Source of the DNA: DASUCS01 sp041166745
Lineage (GTDB): Bacteria > Actinomycetota > Acidimicrobiia > Acidimicrobiales > JACDCH01
Assembly (NCBI GenBank): GCA_041166745.1
Contig: JBEEGH010000034.1
Span: forward strand, 186,001 to 250,000
Reading direction: 5' to 3'
DNA: 64,000 bases
Shown: positions 26,202-33,077 of the stretch, one piece after another
Position numbering within the stretch: the first letter of the stretch is position 1
Layout of the letters: every line of letters begins with the position of its first letter
Notes under the pieces: model-generated
The model's input: the letters and a program-made list of their open reading frames with translations, nothing else
Databases searched by the model: none
Told to the model about the DNA's origin: nothing
Program-made: the position numbers and the translations under genes

Positions 26202-27710
26202 TCAGGACGCAGCCGGTGCGACGACAAGGTCATGCGCGCCGAGCGCAAAGCTCAGCTCGAGGTCGGTGCCGACGACTCGCGTCTCTACGTCGGCGGTGGG
26301 TGACGTGACCGTCCACCGCTCCGGTTCGGCGAGACGTTCGACCCTGAAGGAGGTCGGCCTGCCTAGCGCGGCATCGTTGATCGGCTCGGTGCTCACCCGC
26401 AGCTCGCGACGCTCGGGATCCCAGCGTGCCTCGCTGAGCGCGACCGTGGGGAAGTCGACACCGACGACCGTGGGTTCGACGAAGCGGTTGCCCGGCCCGA
26501 CGTTGGCCAGGCGCCACCACGACCCTTCGGATGCCACCTGCGCGGCAGCCATGGTGCCGTTGTACTGCCCGCGGGGATGCTCCTCGTCGAGGCCGAAGCC
26601 CCAGGTGAACTCGCCGCTCGCGCGATCCCACGCCGGCTGGTAACGCTCGTCGACGGCGTGGGCCAACGCCCGGTCGAGCGAGGCGAGGCCCCACTCGCGG
26701 GCGAGCCAGAGCGACATCCCAGCCATGCGAGGGCCTGGCGGTGCGACCGACCCGGCCGGGTTCCACAAACCGACTTGCGCGGTGCCGGCTTCGAACAGGC
26801 GGCGCGCGTCGTCGGGCACCTGGGGGGCGAGGTACAGCGCGGGGACCATCCCGGCCATGACCGGGACCTCGTGGTGCACGTCGAGAATCGGGTCGTAATA
26901 GAGCGTGACCGCGAAGGGGAGCTCGTCGCCGTCGAGGTGCAGGTAACGAGAGCGACACACCTGTGAGTACCACGTGTCGAAGACCTCGTGATGGTTGGTG
27001 CCGCGGAGTAGATCGTGGAGTTGCAGACCGAGCCCCGCGCCGGCCAGGCAGAACGGCCACACCTTGGTGTTCTCGCAGTGACAGCCGTGCGGCGCGGCTC
27101 GCCACTGGCCGTGGAGATGCTCGGCGATGGCCGAGTGGAACCAGCTGAACGTGTTCTCACCGTCGCGGACGATGTCGAAGGGCTCGTTCCAGCGGTCGTC
27201 GCCGGTCGTGCGCAGGTGCAGGCCGAGCATGACGAGAAAGAACCCCTTGAAGAACAGGTTGCCGTCCGCTCCGATCGGATCCATCTGCAGACCCCAAGGT
27301 TCGATCCCGTTCGCAGTCCAACCGGGAACGTCGTACTCGCCCCACAGGTGCGCGGGAATCAGGAACCGGTAGAGGTCCGGATAATTCGCGCGGTCCGGAT
27401 CATGGCCGATCTGTGTCAGCCAATCCTGCGCCGCCCACCAGCCGGTATGCCGGAAGATGAGCTCGTCGAGGATGCGCCCGTAGACCTCCCGCCACGCCGG
27501 CGTGCGGTCCGCCATCATGGCCACCGCGTAGGTGGAGTCGATCAGGTCAAAGCGGTGCCAGCACAACATCGGCGGGTCGCTCGCGTTGTCCCAGTGCGGG
27601 TGTGGGTGACTCTCACGGTCCCAGCTGTCGGGTGTGGTCGCCTTTCGGTACAGGTACCGCAGCCAGCCAAGATCACGGTCCGAGAGAGCGCCTCCGCTCC
27701 AAGCGCTCAC
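26202..27710 (-). CDS. Linalool dehydratase/isomerase (Ldi)-like domain protein
   Basis: A 502-residue protein. Its middle aligns, from memory, with the (alpha/alpha)6-barrel enzyme Ldi of Castellaniella: LWGEYDVPGW; MDPIGADGNLFFKGFFLVMLGLHL (residues 143 to 166) against [21 protein letters not shown]; and C212 with C221 in the segment 210 to 233, spaced nine residues apart exactly like the catalytic C171 and C180 of Ldi. The position of Ldi His129 is Phe157 here, so the acid/base chemistry must differ. No signal peptide is seen, whereas Ldi is periplasmic. The GTG start is the only one available before an in-frame stop. Copy B of the TetR element lies about 95 bases upstream and overlaps a TATACG -10-like box. 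Confidence 0.72.
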   Translation of the reverse strand: MSAWSGGALSDRDLGWLRYLYRKATTPDSWDRESHPHPHWDNASDPPMLCWHRFDLIDSTYAVAMMADRTPAWREVYGRILDELIFRHTGWWAAQDWLTQIGHDPDRANYPDLYRFLIPAHLWGEYDVPGWTANGIEPWGLQMDPIGADGNLFFKGFFLVMLGLHLRTTGDDRWNEPFDIVRDGENTFSWFHSAIAEHLHGQWRAAPHGCHCENTKVWPFCLAGAGLGLQLHDLLRGTNHHEVFDTWYSQVCRSRYLHLDGDELPFAVTLYYDPILDVHHEVPVMAGMVPALYLAPQVPDDARRLFEAGTAQVGLWNPAGSVAPPGPRMAGMSLWLAREWGLASLDRALAHAVDERYQPAWDRASGEFTWGFGLDEEHPRGQYNGTMAAAQVASEGSWWRLANVGPGNRFVEPTVVGVDFPTVALSEARWDPERRELRVSTEPINDAALGRPTSFRVERLAEPERWTVTSPTADVETRVVGTDLELSFALGAHDLVVAPAAS

Positions 27711-27801
27711 GACCGCGGCGTTCCCTCGATACTGAGCTGCAACGCCTGGGCCTCATGATCGAAGCAGCCTGTCATCGTCGTCACCTGTCTCGAAGCCCTT
27801 C

Positions 27802-27821
27802 GCCGTACGGTAGCGTATAGA
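27802..27821. promoter_or_regulatory. Operator-like 20-bp element, copy B (GCCGTACGGTAGCGTATAGA)
   Basis: This is the weakest of three related elements, matching copy A at 16 of 20 bases, including the unbroken CCGTACGGTA. It lies between the Ldi-like gene (start 27710) and the end of the TetR gene (27911). Read on the minus strand it contains TATACG, a plausible -10 box for the Ldi-like gene, so a bound TetR protein would block that promoter. The 200-base gap 27711-27910 holds no gene. Confidence 0.6.
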
Positions 27822-27910
27822 TGACTTGCACGCGATCGGCGCGACAACACGTCTGCTAGACGGCGGCGCAATCGCCCCGACCCTGCTCCGCGAGGCCGTG
27901 GCGGAAGGGG

Positions 27911-28459
27911 CTAGGCGAGCAGTCGAGCCAGGGCGAGGCCAACCACCTCCTTGCGGCTGCGCGCACCATGTTCAGCGGCAATGAACGGGCTGCCGATGAA
28001 CAGCGCCATGGCGACCATGCAGCGGGCCTCGACTTCGTCCTCGTTGCGACAGAAGGCACCGAACAGCGATCTCATGTACTCCATCCGTCGGTTGTCGACA
28101 CGCCGCAGGCGTGTCGCGACTCTTCGCTCGCGCCGCGCCCAGTCGCGAACGGCGAGCTCCACCTTCGCCCATCTGCCGCCGGACGATGCTGCAGAGAACA
28201 GCCGACGCAACCTCTCCCGCTCGTCCCCGCCTTCGCGCTCGACACGCTCGATCGCCTCGTCGATCAGCACCCGCTCCCACGTGTCGAGCATCTCGTCCAG
28301 GAGCGACTGGCGGTCGTCGAAGTGCCAGTAGAAGCCACCCTTGGTCACGCCGAGCTCCTTCGCCAGCACCTCGACGCGGACTCCGTCGGGGCCGGCCGCG
28401 GCGAGGGCTCGCAATCCTTCGTCGATCCAACTCTCGCGAGGTGTCCGCGCATTGGCCAT
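27911..28459 (-). CDS. TetR family transcriptional regulator
   Basis: A 182-residue TetR protein. The N-terminal HTH reads SWIDEGLRALAAAGPDGVRVEVLAKELGVTKGGFYWHFDDRQSLLDEML, a typical TetR DNA-binding domain. The C-terminal ligand domain is helical and contains a conserved MVAMALFIGSPFIAA helix. It is divergent from the DUF2867 gene at 28552, with a perfect long inverted repeat between them (copy C). I infer autorepression and control of the three transcripts that carry related elements. The ligand is unknown; given the targets it could be a terpenoid or other lipophilic alcohol, which is speculative. The ATG at 28459 is chosen because the frame upstream has no TetR sequence. Confidence 0.93.
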   Translation of the reverse strand: MANARTPRESWIDEGLRALAAAGPDGVRVEVLAKELGVTKGGFYWHFDDRQSLLDEMLDTWERVLIDEAIERVEREGGDERERLRRLFSAASSGGRWAKVELAVRDWARRERRVATRLRRVDNRRMEYMRSLFGAFCRNEDEVEARCMVAMALFIGSPFIAAEHGARSRKEVVGLALARLLA

Positions 28460-28512
28460 GTGCACAGCATCGCGTCTCGACGGAATTGGATCGCGCCTCC
28501 AGGGATGCCTAA

Positions 28513-28546
28513 CCTCCGAACCATACGTTACCGTATGGTTCGGAGG
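28513..28546. promoter_or_regulatory. Perfect 15-bp inverted repeat with TetR element copy C
   Basis: The arms CCTCCGAACCATACG and CGTATGGTTCGGAGG are exact reverse complements around a TTAC spacer. The inner 20 bases (28520-28539) are copy C of the TetR element. The right arm also contains the GGAGG ribosome site of the gene at 28552. If the repeat is transcribed, the RNA would fold and hide that site, so both operator and RNA-hairpin roles are possible. The TetR gene starts 54 bases to the left. Confidence 0.75.
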
Positions 28547-28551
28547 CACGG

Positions 28552-29160
28552 ATGAAGATCTCGAACAGCGCCCACAAGTCTCGGCCGTGGCGGATCCACG
28601 AGATCGTCGGCGACTTCCGGCTCGAGGACGTATGGGAGCTGCCAGGCGCGCTGGGCCCCGCAGACTTTCCCCGGCTCGTAGAACTTCTCGCGGCAATCGA
28701 CCCCTTGCACAGCGAGTCCGTCGTGGTGCGGGCGCTGTTCGCAGTCCGGTCGAAGCTTGGGGAGCTGCTCGGACTGGACGACGCCGCGGGTGGGGTCGGC
28801 TCCCGGGTGTCGACCCTTCGAGACCGGCTGCCCGCCGATCTGTGCGAGGGCACCTCCGGCCCGGACTTCTCCGCGGTTCCCTTCGCGTCGCTGTACCTCA
28901 CCGACGACGAGTGGGCCGCGGAGAGCGCCAACCGGACCATGCACGGGCTCATCCACGTCGGGCGCGTGCCCGACCGCAACGGCGGCTACCGCGCCCAGTT
29001 GGCCATCTACGTGAAGCCCAACGGTCTGCTCGGCAACGCGTACATGGCGACGATCCGGCCGTTCCGCTACACGCTCGTGTATCCGTTGATGTTCGACGAG
29101 TTGGGCCGGCAGTGGCAGGCGGTCGTCGGCTCGTCGTCCTCGCTCGGCGTTCCCGCGTGA
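28552..29160 (+). CDS. DUF2867 family protein
   Basis: A 202-residue protein with the DUF2867 pattern: RPWRIHEIVGDFRLEDVWELPGALGPADFPRLVELL, then SVVVRALFAVRSKLGELLGLDD and a C-terminal GLIHVGRVPDRNGGYRAQLAIYVKPNG followed by PFRYTLVYPLMFDELGRQW. DUF2867 has no established biochemical role; it is often found fused to or beside NAD-dependent epimerases and Mo-cofactor oxidoreductases. The ATG at 28552 has GGAGG six bases upstream, inside the inverted repeat. The stop overlaps the next gene (GTGA). Confidence 0.85.
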   Translation: MKISNSAHKSRPWRIHEIVGDFRLEDVWELPGALGPADFPRLVELLAAIDPLHSESVVVRALFAVRSKLGELLGLDDAAGGVGSRVSTLRDRLPADLCEGTSGPDFSAVPFASLYLTDDEWAAESANRTMHGLIHVGRVPDRNGGYRAQLAIYVKPNGLLGNAYMATIRPFRYTLVYPLMFDELGRQWQAVVGSSSSLGVPA

Positions 29161-29900
29161 GGCTTCCCCCCGGCCAGGTTGCTGTTGAGGGTTTCCCGCG
29201 CTTCGGCACACATCTCCACCTGCCCCCTCCTCCCGTCCCCACGAATCCGGTGATCGAGATCACCGGCGCCGTCGACGCGCCGTTCTCGGTGCCCTTGCCG
29301 TTGACCAAGCTGGCGACACTGCCTCGCCGCGAGCTCACCGCGGACTTCCACTGCGTGGCTGGATGGTCGGCGACCGACCTCTCATGGGAAGGCGTCTCCT
29401 TCGAGGCCTTCTACCGAACAGTGCTCGAGCCAGAAGTGAAGGCCGGCGCGTCGATCACGCACGTCAGCTTCGGTGGCCTCGACGGCTATCAGTCGGTCGC
29501 GTTGATCGAGGACGCTCTGGCCGACGACGTCCTCATCGCGGAACGCCTCAACGGTCTCCCGCTCGGCGGCGACCACGGGGCGCCCGCCCGGCTCGTCAGC
29601 CCCAGCCAGTACGGCTTCGTGAACACCAAGCACCTTTGTCGCATCGAACTCCATACCGCCGAGCCGCCAGCAGACTTCGGCGGGCCATCCCTGATGGCGC
29701 GTGCCGCGCTGCGGACGCGGCTGATCTGGCGCCACCCGCGGGCGAGAGTTTGGAACGAGGAGCGTCATCCCCTCCTCCCGGCCTGGTTGATCCGGCCCGT
29801 CTACCGGATCTTCATCCCGCAGATCCGGTATCTCAGCGCTCGCGGAAGCGGGCCCACACGAGAACCCGCGCACGAAGAGGACAGACCCGGCGACTCCTAG
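29157..29900 (+). CDS. Molybdopterin-dependent oxidoreductase, sulfite oxidase/YedY-like fold
   Basis: A 247-residue protein with the oxidoreductase molybdopterin-binding domain. The Mo ligand is predicted to be the Cys in TADFHCVAGWSATDLSWEGV (about residue 65). Further conserved blocks are SFGGLDGYQSVALIEDAL, PARLVSPSQYGFVNTKHLCRIEL, and the lysine-containing NTKH segment that contacts the cofactor. There is no Tat signal, unlike YedY, so it is probably cytoplasmic. The GTG start overlaps the DUF2867 stop, making an operon under operator copy C. The substrate is unknown. Confidence 0.85.
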   Translation: MRLPPGQVAVEGFPRFGTHLHLPPPPVPTNPVIEITGAVDAPFSVPLPLTKLATLPRRELTADFHCVAGWSATDLSWEGVSFEAFYRTVLEPEVKAGASITHVSFGGLDGYQSVALIEDALADDVLIAERLNGLPLGGDHGAPARLVSPSQYGFVNTKHLCRIELHTAEPPADFGGPSLMARAALRTRLIWRHPRARVWNEERHPLLPAWLIRPVYRIFIPQIRYLSARGSGPTREPAHEEDRPGDS

Positions 29901-29933
29901 ACACCCGCCACGAGCTCTATTGGAGACAAGAAG

Positions 29934-30452
29934 ATGGACGAACAGACGCGACTACGAGCACGACGTCTACCGGTCGGCCCCGAGGACACAATTCTCGACG
30001 GCGAACGATGTGACTATGCCGACTCCTTCGAGATCCAACTCCGTGAATCAGACTCCCGCTCGCCTGAGCAGTTCGCGCGCTGCGCGCTCGAGGAGGCGCC
30101 CCAGCCGCTCCGCTGGATCATTCGCGCCGCGCACAAACACATCCTGAGACTCGATCTCGGACCCGACGCATCACCCGATCACGTCTTCGGGTGGAAGATC
30201 CTCACGTCCCGTGCCGATCTGCTCCATCTCGAAGCCGTCTCGCCGCTGCTAGGCCGAGCCGCCATCCTCGGACAACGCGTGTCGCCCGCCCGTTCCAGGA
30301 TCACGACGTATCTCTTCTTCGCTCACACCACCCCGGCCCGCGCCCTTTGGACGCTCGCAGGCCCTCTGCATCGCACGGTTGCGCCAATACTCCTCGAGCA
30401 CGCCGCCGCTTCCGCAAGCCGATTCGAACACGTCGAGGCGGCACGCAACTAA
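29934..30452 (+). CDS. Hypothetical DUF2867-like protein
   Basis: A 172-residue protein following the molybdopterin enzyme by 33 bases with GGAG upstream of its ATG. It has SFEIQLRESDSRSPEQFARCALEEAPQPLRWIIRAAHKHILRLDLG, then VFGWKILTSRADLLHLEAVSPLLGRAAILGQRV and a C-terminal LHRTVAPILLEHAAA. The final block is similar to the ends of DUF2867 and related SRPBCC-like actinobacterial proteins. I treat it as an uncharacterised member of that group. The context suggests it is the third gene of the TetR-controlled operon 28552-30452. Confidence 0.65.
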   Translation: MDEQTRLRARRLPVGPEDTILDGERCDYADSFEIQLRESDSRSPEQFARCALEEAPQPLRWIIRAAHKHILRLDLGPDASPDHVFGWKILTSRADLLHLEAVSPLLGRAAILGQRVSPARSRITTYLFFAHTTPARALWTLAGPLHRTVAPILLEHAAASASRFEHVEAARN

Positions 30453-30481
30453 TTGCTTCCACGCGCGACGCGTCGTGCTGG

Positions 30482-31177
30482 TCACACCGTGAGCTGGCGG
30501 TGAAGCGCATGGATCTCGTCAGGATCACCCGTGACCTCGACGACGGCGGCTCCGATCCGGCCCGCGAGGAACAGCAGCAGCTCCCCCGGTTTGCCCTGCA
30601 CACGAATCGTCGAGGTCGGTCCGATCCGGTGCGAGCGACCATCGGGCAGGACGAGCTCGACGTGTTCCCGGCCGGGAAGGAGCTCGCGTAGCGCGGTGAG
30701 CTCGAGGCCGGCGTGCCAGAGCGCGTCGTCTTCCGCTGCTGACGATGGGCGGGGTCCGAGCCCGTTGGCACGGCGGACGTCTTCATGGTGAATCCACTCT
30801 TCGATGTACCTGATCGGGGCGACCGACCGGAGTTGGTACGGGCGCGGCGGACCCGAGGCGAGGCGCGCCAGCAGCGCATCCCACCCCCGCCGCTTCACCC
30901 GTTCGATCTGACGATCACCGAGGGTCTGCAACCGGGCCATGCCCCGACGCACGACCGAACCGGGCAGCGCTCGGCGCAGTCGGTACGCCGTCACCATCGG
31001 CAGACCCCAGCCCTGTTCGGAACCGACGAGATGAGCGGCGACATCGATCGCCGTCCACCCGGAGCACAACGTCGGCGCCGCCGGTCCTGCCGCATGCAGG
31101 TCATCGACGAGGGCCTGGCGCTCGAGAGCACGCAGCTTCGTCAGTCCCGATCGGCTGTCTTGAGAGTCTCTCAACAT
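30482..31177 (-). CDS. Maleylpyruvate isomerase family, mycothiol-dependent-type enzyme (TIGR03085-like)
   Basis: A 231-residue protein of the DinB/mycothiol maleylpyruvate isomerase superfamily. It has the N-terminal ERQALVDDLHAAGPAAPTLCSGWTAIDVAAHLVGSE block, where the His of AAHLV is a metal ligand, and the second part of the site in RYIEEWIHHEDVRRANGLG. The C-terminal half is the SCP2-like MDMPI domain ending TGDPDEIHALHRQL. Mycothiol is the actinobacterial thiol cofactor for this family, but the actual substrate is unknown. The ATG at 31177 sits eight bases after a TACGGT -10 box, so the mRNA is probably leaderless. An operator overlaps its first codons. Confidence 0.87.
   Translation of the reverse strand: MLRDSQDSRSGLTKLRALERQALVDDLHAAGPAAPTLCSGWTAIDVAAHLVGSEQGWGLPMVTAYRLRRALPGSVVRRGMARLQTLGDRQIERVKRRGWDALLARLASGPPRPYQLRSVAPIRYIEEWIHHEDVRRANGLGPRPSSAAEDDALWHAGLELTALRELLPGREHVELVLPDGRSHRIGPTSTIRVQGKPGELLLFLAGRIGAAVVEVTGDPDEIHALHRQLTV
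31160..31174. promoter_or_regulatory. Palindromic operator TTGAGAGTCTCTCAA
   Basis: This is a perfect 15-bp palindrome (7-bp arms, one central base). It covers the second to sixth codons of the gene starting at 31177 and would be at about +4 to +18 of its leaderless transcript. A near copy lies 41 bases away at 31201-31215. A bound repressor could block the early transcript. The TetR protein encoded at 31236 is the likely ligand. Confidence 0.7.
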
Positions 31178-31200
31178 AGACGCGAACCGTAGTCATTCTC

Positions 31201-31235
31201 TTGAGAGGGTGTCAACACGACCTACCATTCGCTCG
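31201..31235. promoter_or_regulatory. Divergent promoter with operator TTGAGAGGGTGTCAA (31201-31215)
   Basis: The dyad TTGAGAG-G-GTGTCAA is an imperfect copy of the palindrome at 31160. It contains TTGAGA (31201-31206), a -35 box for rightward transcription with TACCAT (31223-31228) as -10, spaced 16 bases, and the start expected at the A of ATG 31236. Read leftwards it contains TTGACA (31215-31210) as -35 and TACGGT 18 bases on as -10, with the start expected at ATG 31177. One dyad therefore overlaps the -35 box of both promoters. Confidence 0.65.
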
Positions 31236-31772
31236 ATGCCCCGCACGCGCCCCGATCTCGATCGCGATGACAAGGTCGCCGCGATCGTCGATGGCGCTCG
31301 AGGGCGGCTGCTCGACGGCGGATACGAGTCACTCTCGATCGTCGCGCTCGCCCGAGAGCTCGGCCTGGCCCAGGCCGCGATCTACTGGTACTTCCCGACG
31401 AAGGATCATGTCTTCGTTGCGGCGCTCGACCGGATCCTCCACGACATTCTCAGTCGCAAGCCGCGCACAGGTGACGCACTCACACGAGTGCTGTGGTTCG
31501 CGGATCGCCTGCACGACTTCCAAGACCTGCGCGTCAGCATGCGCGATCGAGCACGCACGTCGGAGGTGGTCGCCGAGTACGACCGCGATGTCACCGCGCT
31601 CCTCCGCGTGCTGCTTGTAGGAGCATGCGCCGACGACGTTCAGGCATCGACGCTGGACGACACCGTCGACGCCGTCATGGCCCTGTGCGACGGCGTCCTT
31701 CTGCGTGACCTCCCCAAGGCGCGCAGGCACCAGCTCATACGGTTCGGTTACACGCGGCTCGTTCACCCGTAG
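31236..31772 (+). CDS. TetR family transcriptional regulator
   Basis: A 178-residue TetR protein. The HTH is KVAAIVDGARGRLLDGGYESLSIVALARELGLAQAAIYWYFPTKDHVFVAAL. The helical C-terminal domain is short and not close to any ligand class I can name. The frame is also open from a GTG at 31209, but that codon lies inside the operator and -35 region. I therefore choose ATG 31236, seven bases after the -10 box TACCAT, which makes the mRNA leaderless. It is divergent from the maleylpyruvate-isomerase-like gene and probably represses both itself and that gene. Confidence 0.9.
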   Translation: MPRTRPDLDRDDKVAAIVDGARGRLLDGGYESLSIVALARELGLAQAAIYWYFPTKDHVFVAALDRILHDILSRKPRTGDALTRVLWFADRLHDFQDLRVSMRDRARTSEVVAEYDRDVTALLRVLLVGACADDVQASTLDDTVDAVMALCDGVLLRDLPKARRHQLIRFGYTRLVHP

Positions 31773-31854
31773 CACGGTCGTGCCCGGGCTCGTCAGGGAA
31801 CAAGAGATCGCGACTCGACGTCGGATGAGCGCCTCGTACGGTGTGCCAGGCCGG

Positions 31855-32487
31855 TCAGCGGGCCGATCGGCCTCTCACGGGCTCCGGGATGAGCGCAATC
31901 ACCACTGCGCTCACAAATGCACGTAAGAACCGGTCGTCATCGAAGTCGAGGGGCGCCGCGCCGAACGTCCAGCTGGTTCGGCGAAGCGCAACCAAGGAAG
32001 CGAGGAACACCACGGACATGGCGTCCGGGTCCTCGATCCATGGGGCGACGGCGGCGATCAGTCCGGCTGCGGCGCGATAGCTCAGATCGACGGCCCGCTC
32101 TTTGACCTCACTCGTGAGCTCGCCGAGGCGCCCACCATCGTGCTCGAGGACGCGCGTCAGCGCTTCCAGCCGGTCCATCTCGCCGAGGAACATTCGTGCC
32201 AGCGCTTCGACGATCGGACGCAGGCCATCGGCCGTCATCTCGAGGTCGGTGAGATCGAGCTCACCCACGGTCCGCGCGAGCGACTCTGCATCCGCGAGGT
32301 GCTCGCGCACGGCCGTCTCCAGCAAGTCGTGCTTGTTCGCGAAGTGCTTGTACATGCCGCCCCGTCGTGGCTGCAGCCCGACGGCTTCTTCGATGTCCGC
32401 GACGGAGGTCGCGCTGAAGCCGCGTTCGGCGAACAGGGCCATTCCGGCTTCGAGCAGCCGTTGGCGGGTGTCGTTCCGGCGTGCCAT
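31855..32487 (-). CDS. TetR family transcriptional regulator
   Basis: A 210-residue TetR protein. The DNA-binding domain is RNDTRQRLLEAGMALFAERGFSATSVADIEEAVGLQPRRGGMYKHFANKHDLLETAV. The ligand domain includes LARMFLGEMDRLEALTRVLEHDG. It is divergent from the deazaflavin oxidoreductase gene at 32528, and a dyad GGTAAT-N6-ATTACC lies between them. I start at ATG 32487, since the ten codons upstream run into the dyad. Regulation of the oxidoreductase gene is the obvious inference. Confidence 0.92.
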   Translation of the reverse strand: MARRNDTRQRLLEAGMALFAERGFSATSVADIEEAVGLQPRRGGMYKHFANKHDLLETAVREHLADAESLARTVGELDLTDLEMTADGLRPIVEALARMFLGEMDRLEALTRVLEHDGGRLGELTSEVKERAVDLSYRAAAGLIAAVAPWIEDPDAMSVVFLASLVALRRTSWTFGAAPLDFDDDRFLRAFVSAVVIALIPEPVRGRSAR

Positions 32488-32497
32488 AGTTTGCAAA

Positions 32498-32515
32498 GGT
32501 AATCGCTCTATTACC
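32498..32515. promoter_or_regulatory. TetR operator-like dyad GGTAAT-N6-ATTACC
   Basis: A perfect 6-bp inverted repeat with a six-base spacer in the 40-base gap between the TetR gene (start 32487) and the oxidoreductase gene (start 32528). The gap is otherwise AT-rich compared with the surroundings, as expected for overlapping divergent promoters. Confidence 0.7.
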
Positions 32516-32527
32516 AAAGGAGAAGTG

Positions 32528-33058
32528 ATGCCGATGCCACCAACTCGCCCCCGTGTCGTGGATGCGACTCGGCCCCCTGGACGCTTCCGCCGCGCCTACG
32601 CCGCCTTGACCGCGACACGCCCGTTGCTGTTCTTCTCGCGTCACGTGATGTGGAAGCTGGACCCGATCCTGCTCCGGCTGACCGGTGGCCGTGTGGCAGG
32701 GCCGCTGGTCTTCCCGACCGCGGTCCTCGAGACGCGAGGAGCTCGCACCGGCGAGCGACGGCGCAACGCGGTGATCTATTGGAACGACGGCTATCGCTTC
32801 ACGATCGCCGCGTCGCAGGCCGGCAGCCCCCGCAACCCCGCCTGGTACCACAACCTCCTGGCCCACCCCGATGTCACCTTCGGAGGCGCCCCGATGACCG
32901 CCGTGATCGTCGACGACAACGACCGCGAGCGGCTGTGGACCCTCGGTGACCGCGTGTTCCCTGCGTACGCGACGTACCGGCAGCGGGCAGCATCCGCCGG
33001 GCGCACGATTCCACTCATCCAACTCCTTCCGAAGCCAGACGCTGACAGACAGCCGTGA
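32528..33058 (+). CDS. Nitroreductase family deazaflavin (F420)-dependent oxidoreductase
   Basis: A 176-residue protein of the DUF385/Ddn type. The conserved core is PTAVLETRGARTGERRRNAVIYWNDG, TIAASQAGSPRNPAWYHNLLAHPDVTF and the C-terminal FPAYATYRQRAAS. The split beta-barrel binds F420 (Ddn is the enzyme that activates pretomanid in mycobacteria). AAGGAG lies six to seven bases before the ATG. It is under a divergent TetR regulator with a clear dyad. A second member of the family is at 54286-54792. The physiological substrate is unknown. Confidence 0.9.
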   Translation: MPMPPTRPRVVDATRPPGRFRRAYAALTATRPLLFFSRHVMWKLDPILLRLTGGRVAGPLVFPTAVLETRGARTGERRRNAVIYWNDGYRFTIAASQAGSPRNPAWYHNLLAHPDVTFGGAPMTAVIVDDNDRERLWTLGDRVFPAYATYRQRAASAGRTIPLIQLLPKPDADRQP

Positions 33059-33077
33059 GACCAGTCTGCGCTGATCG

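Noticed and set aside
31209..31235. GTG 31209 as start of the TetR gene
   Set aside because: It lies inside the operator/-35 region; the ATG at 31236 is placed correctly relative to the -10 box.
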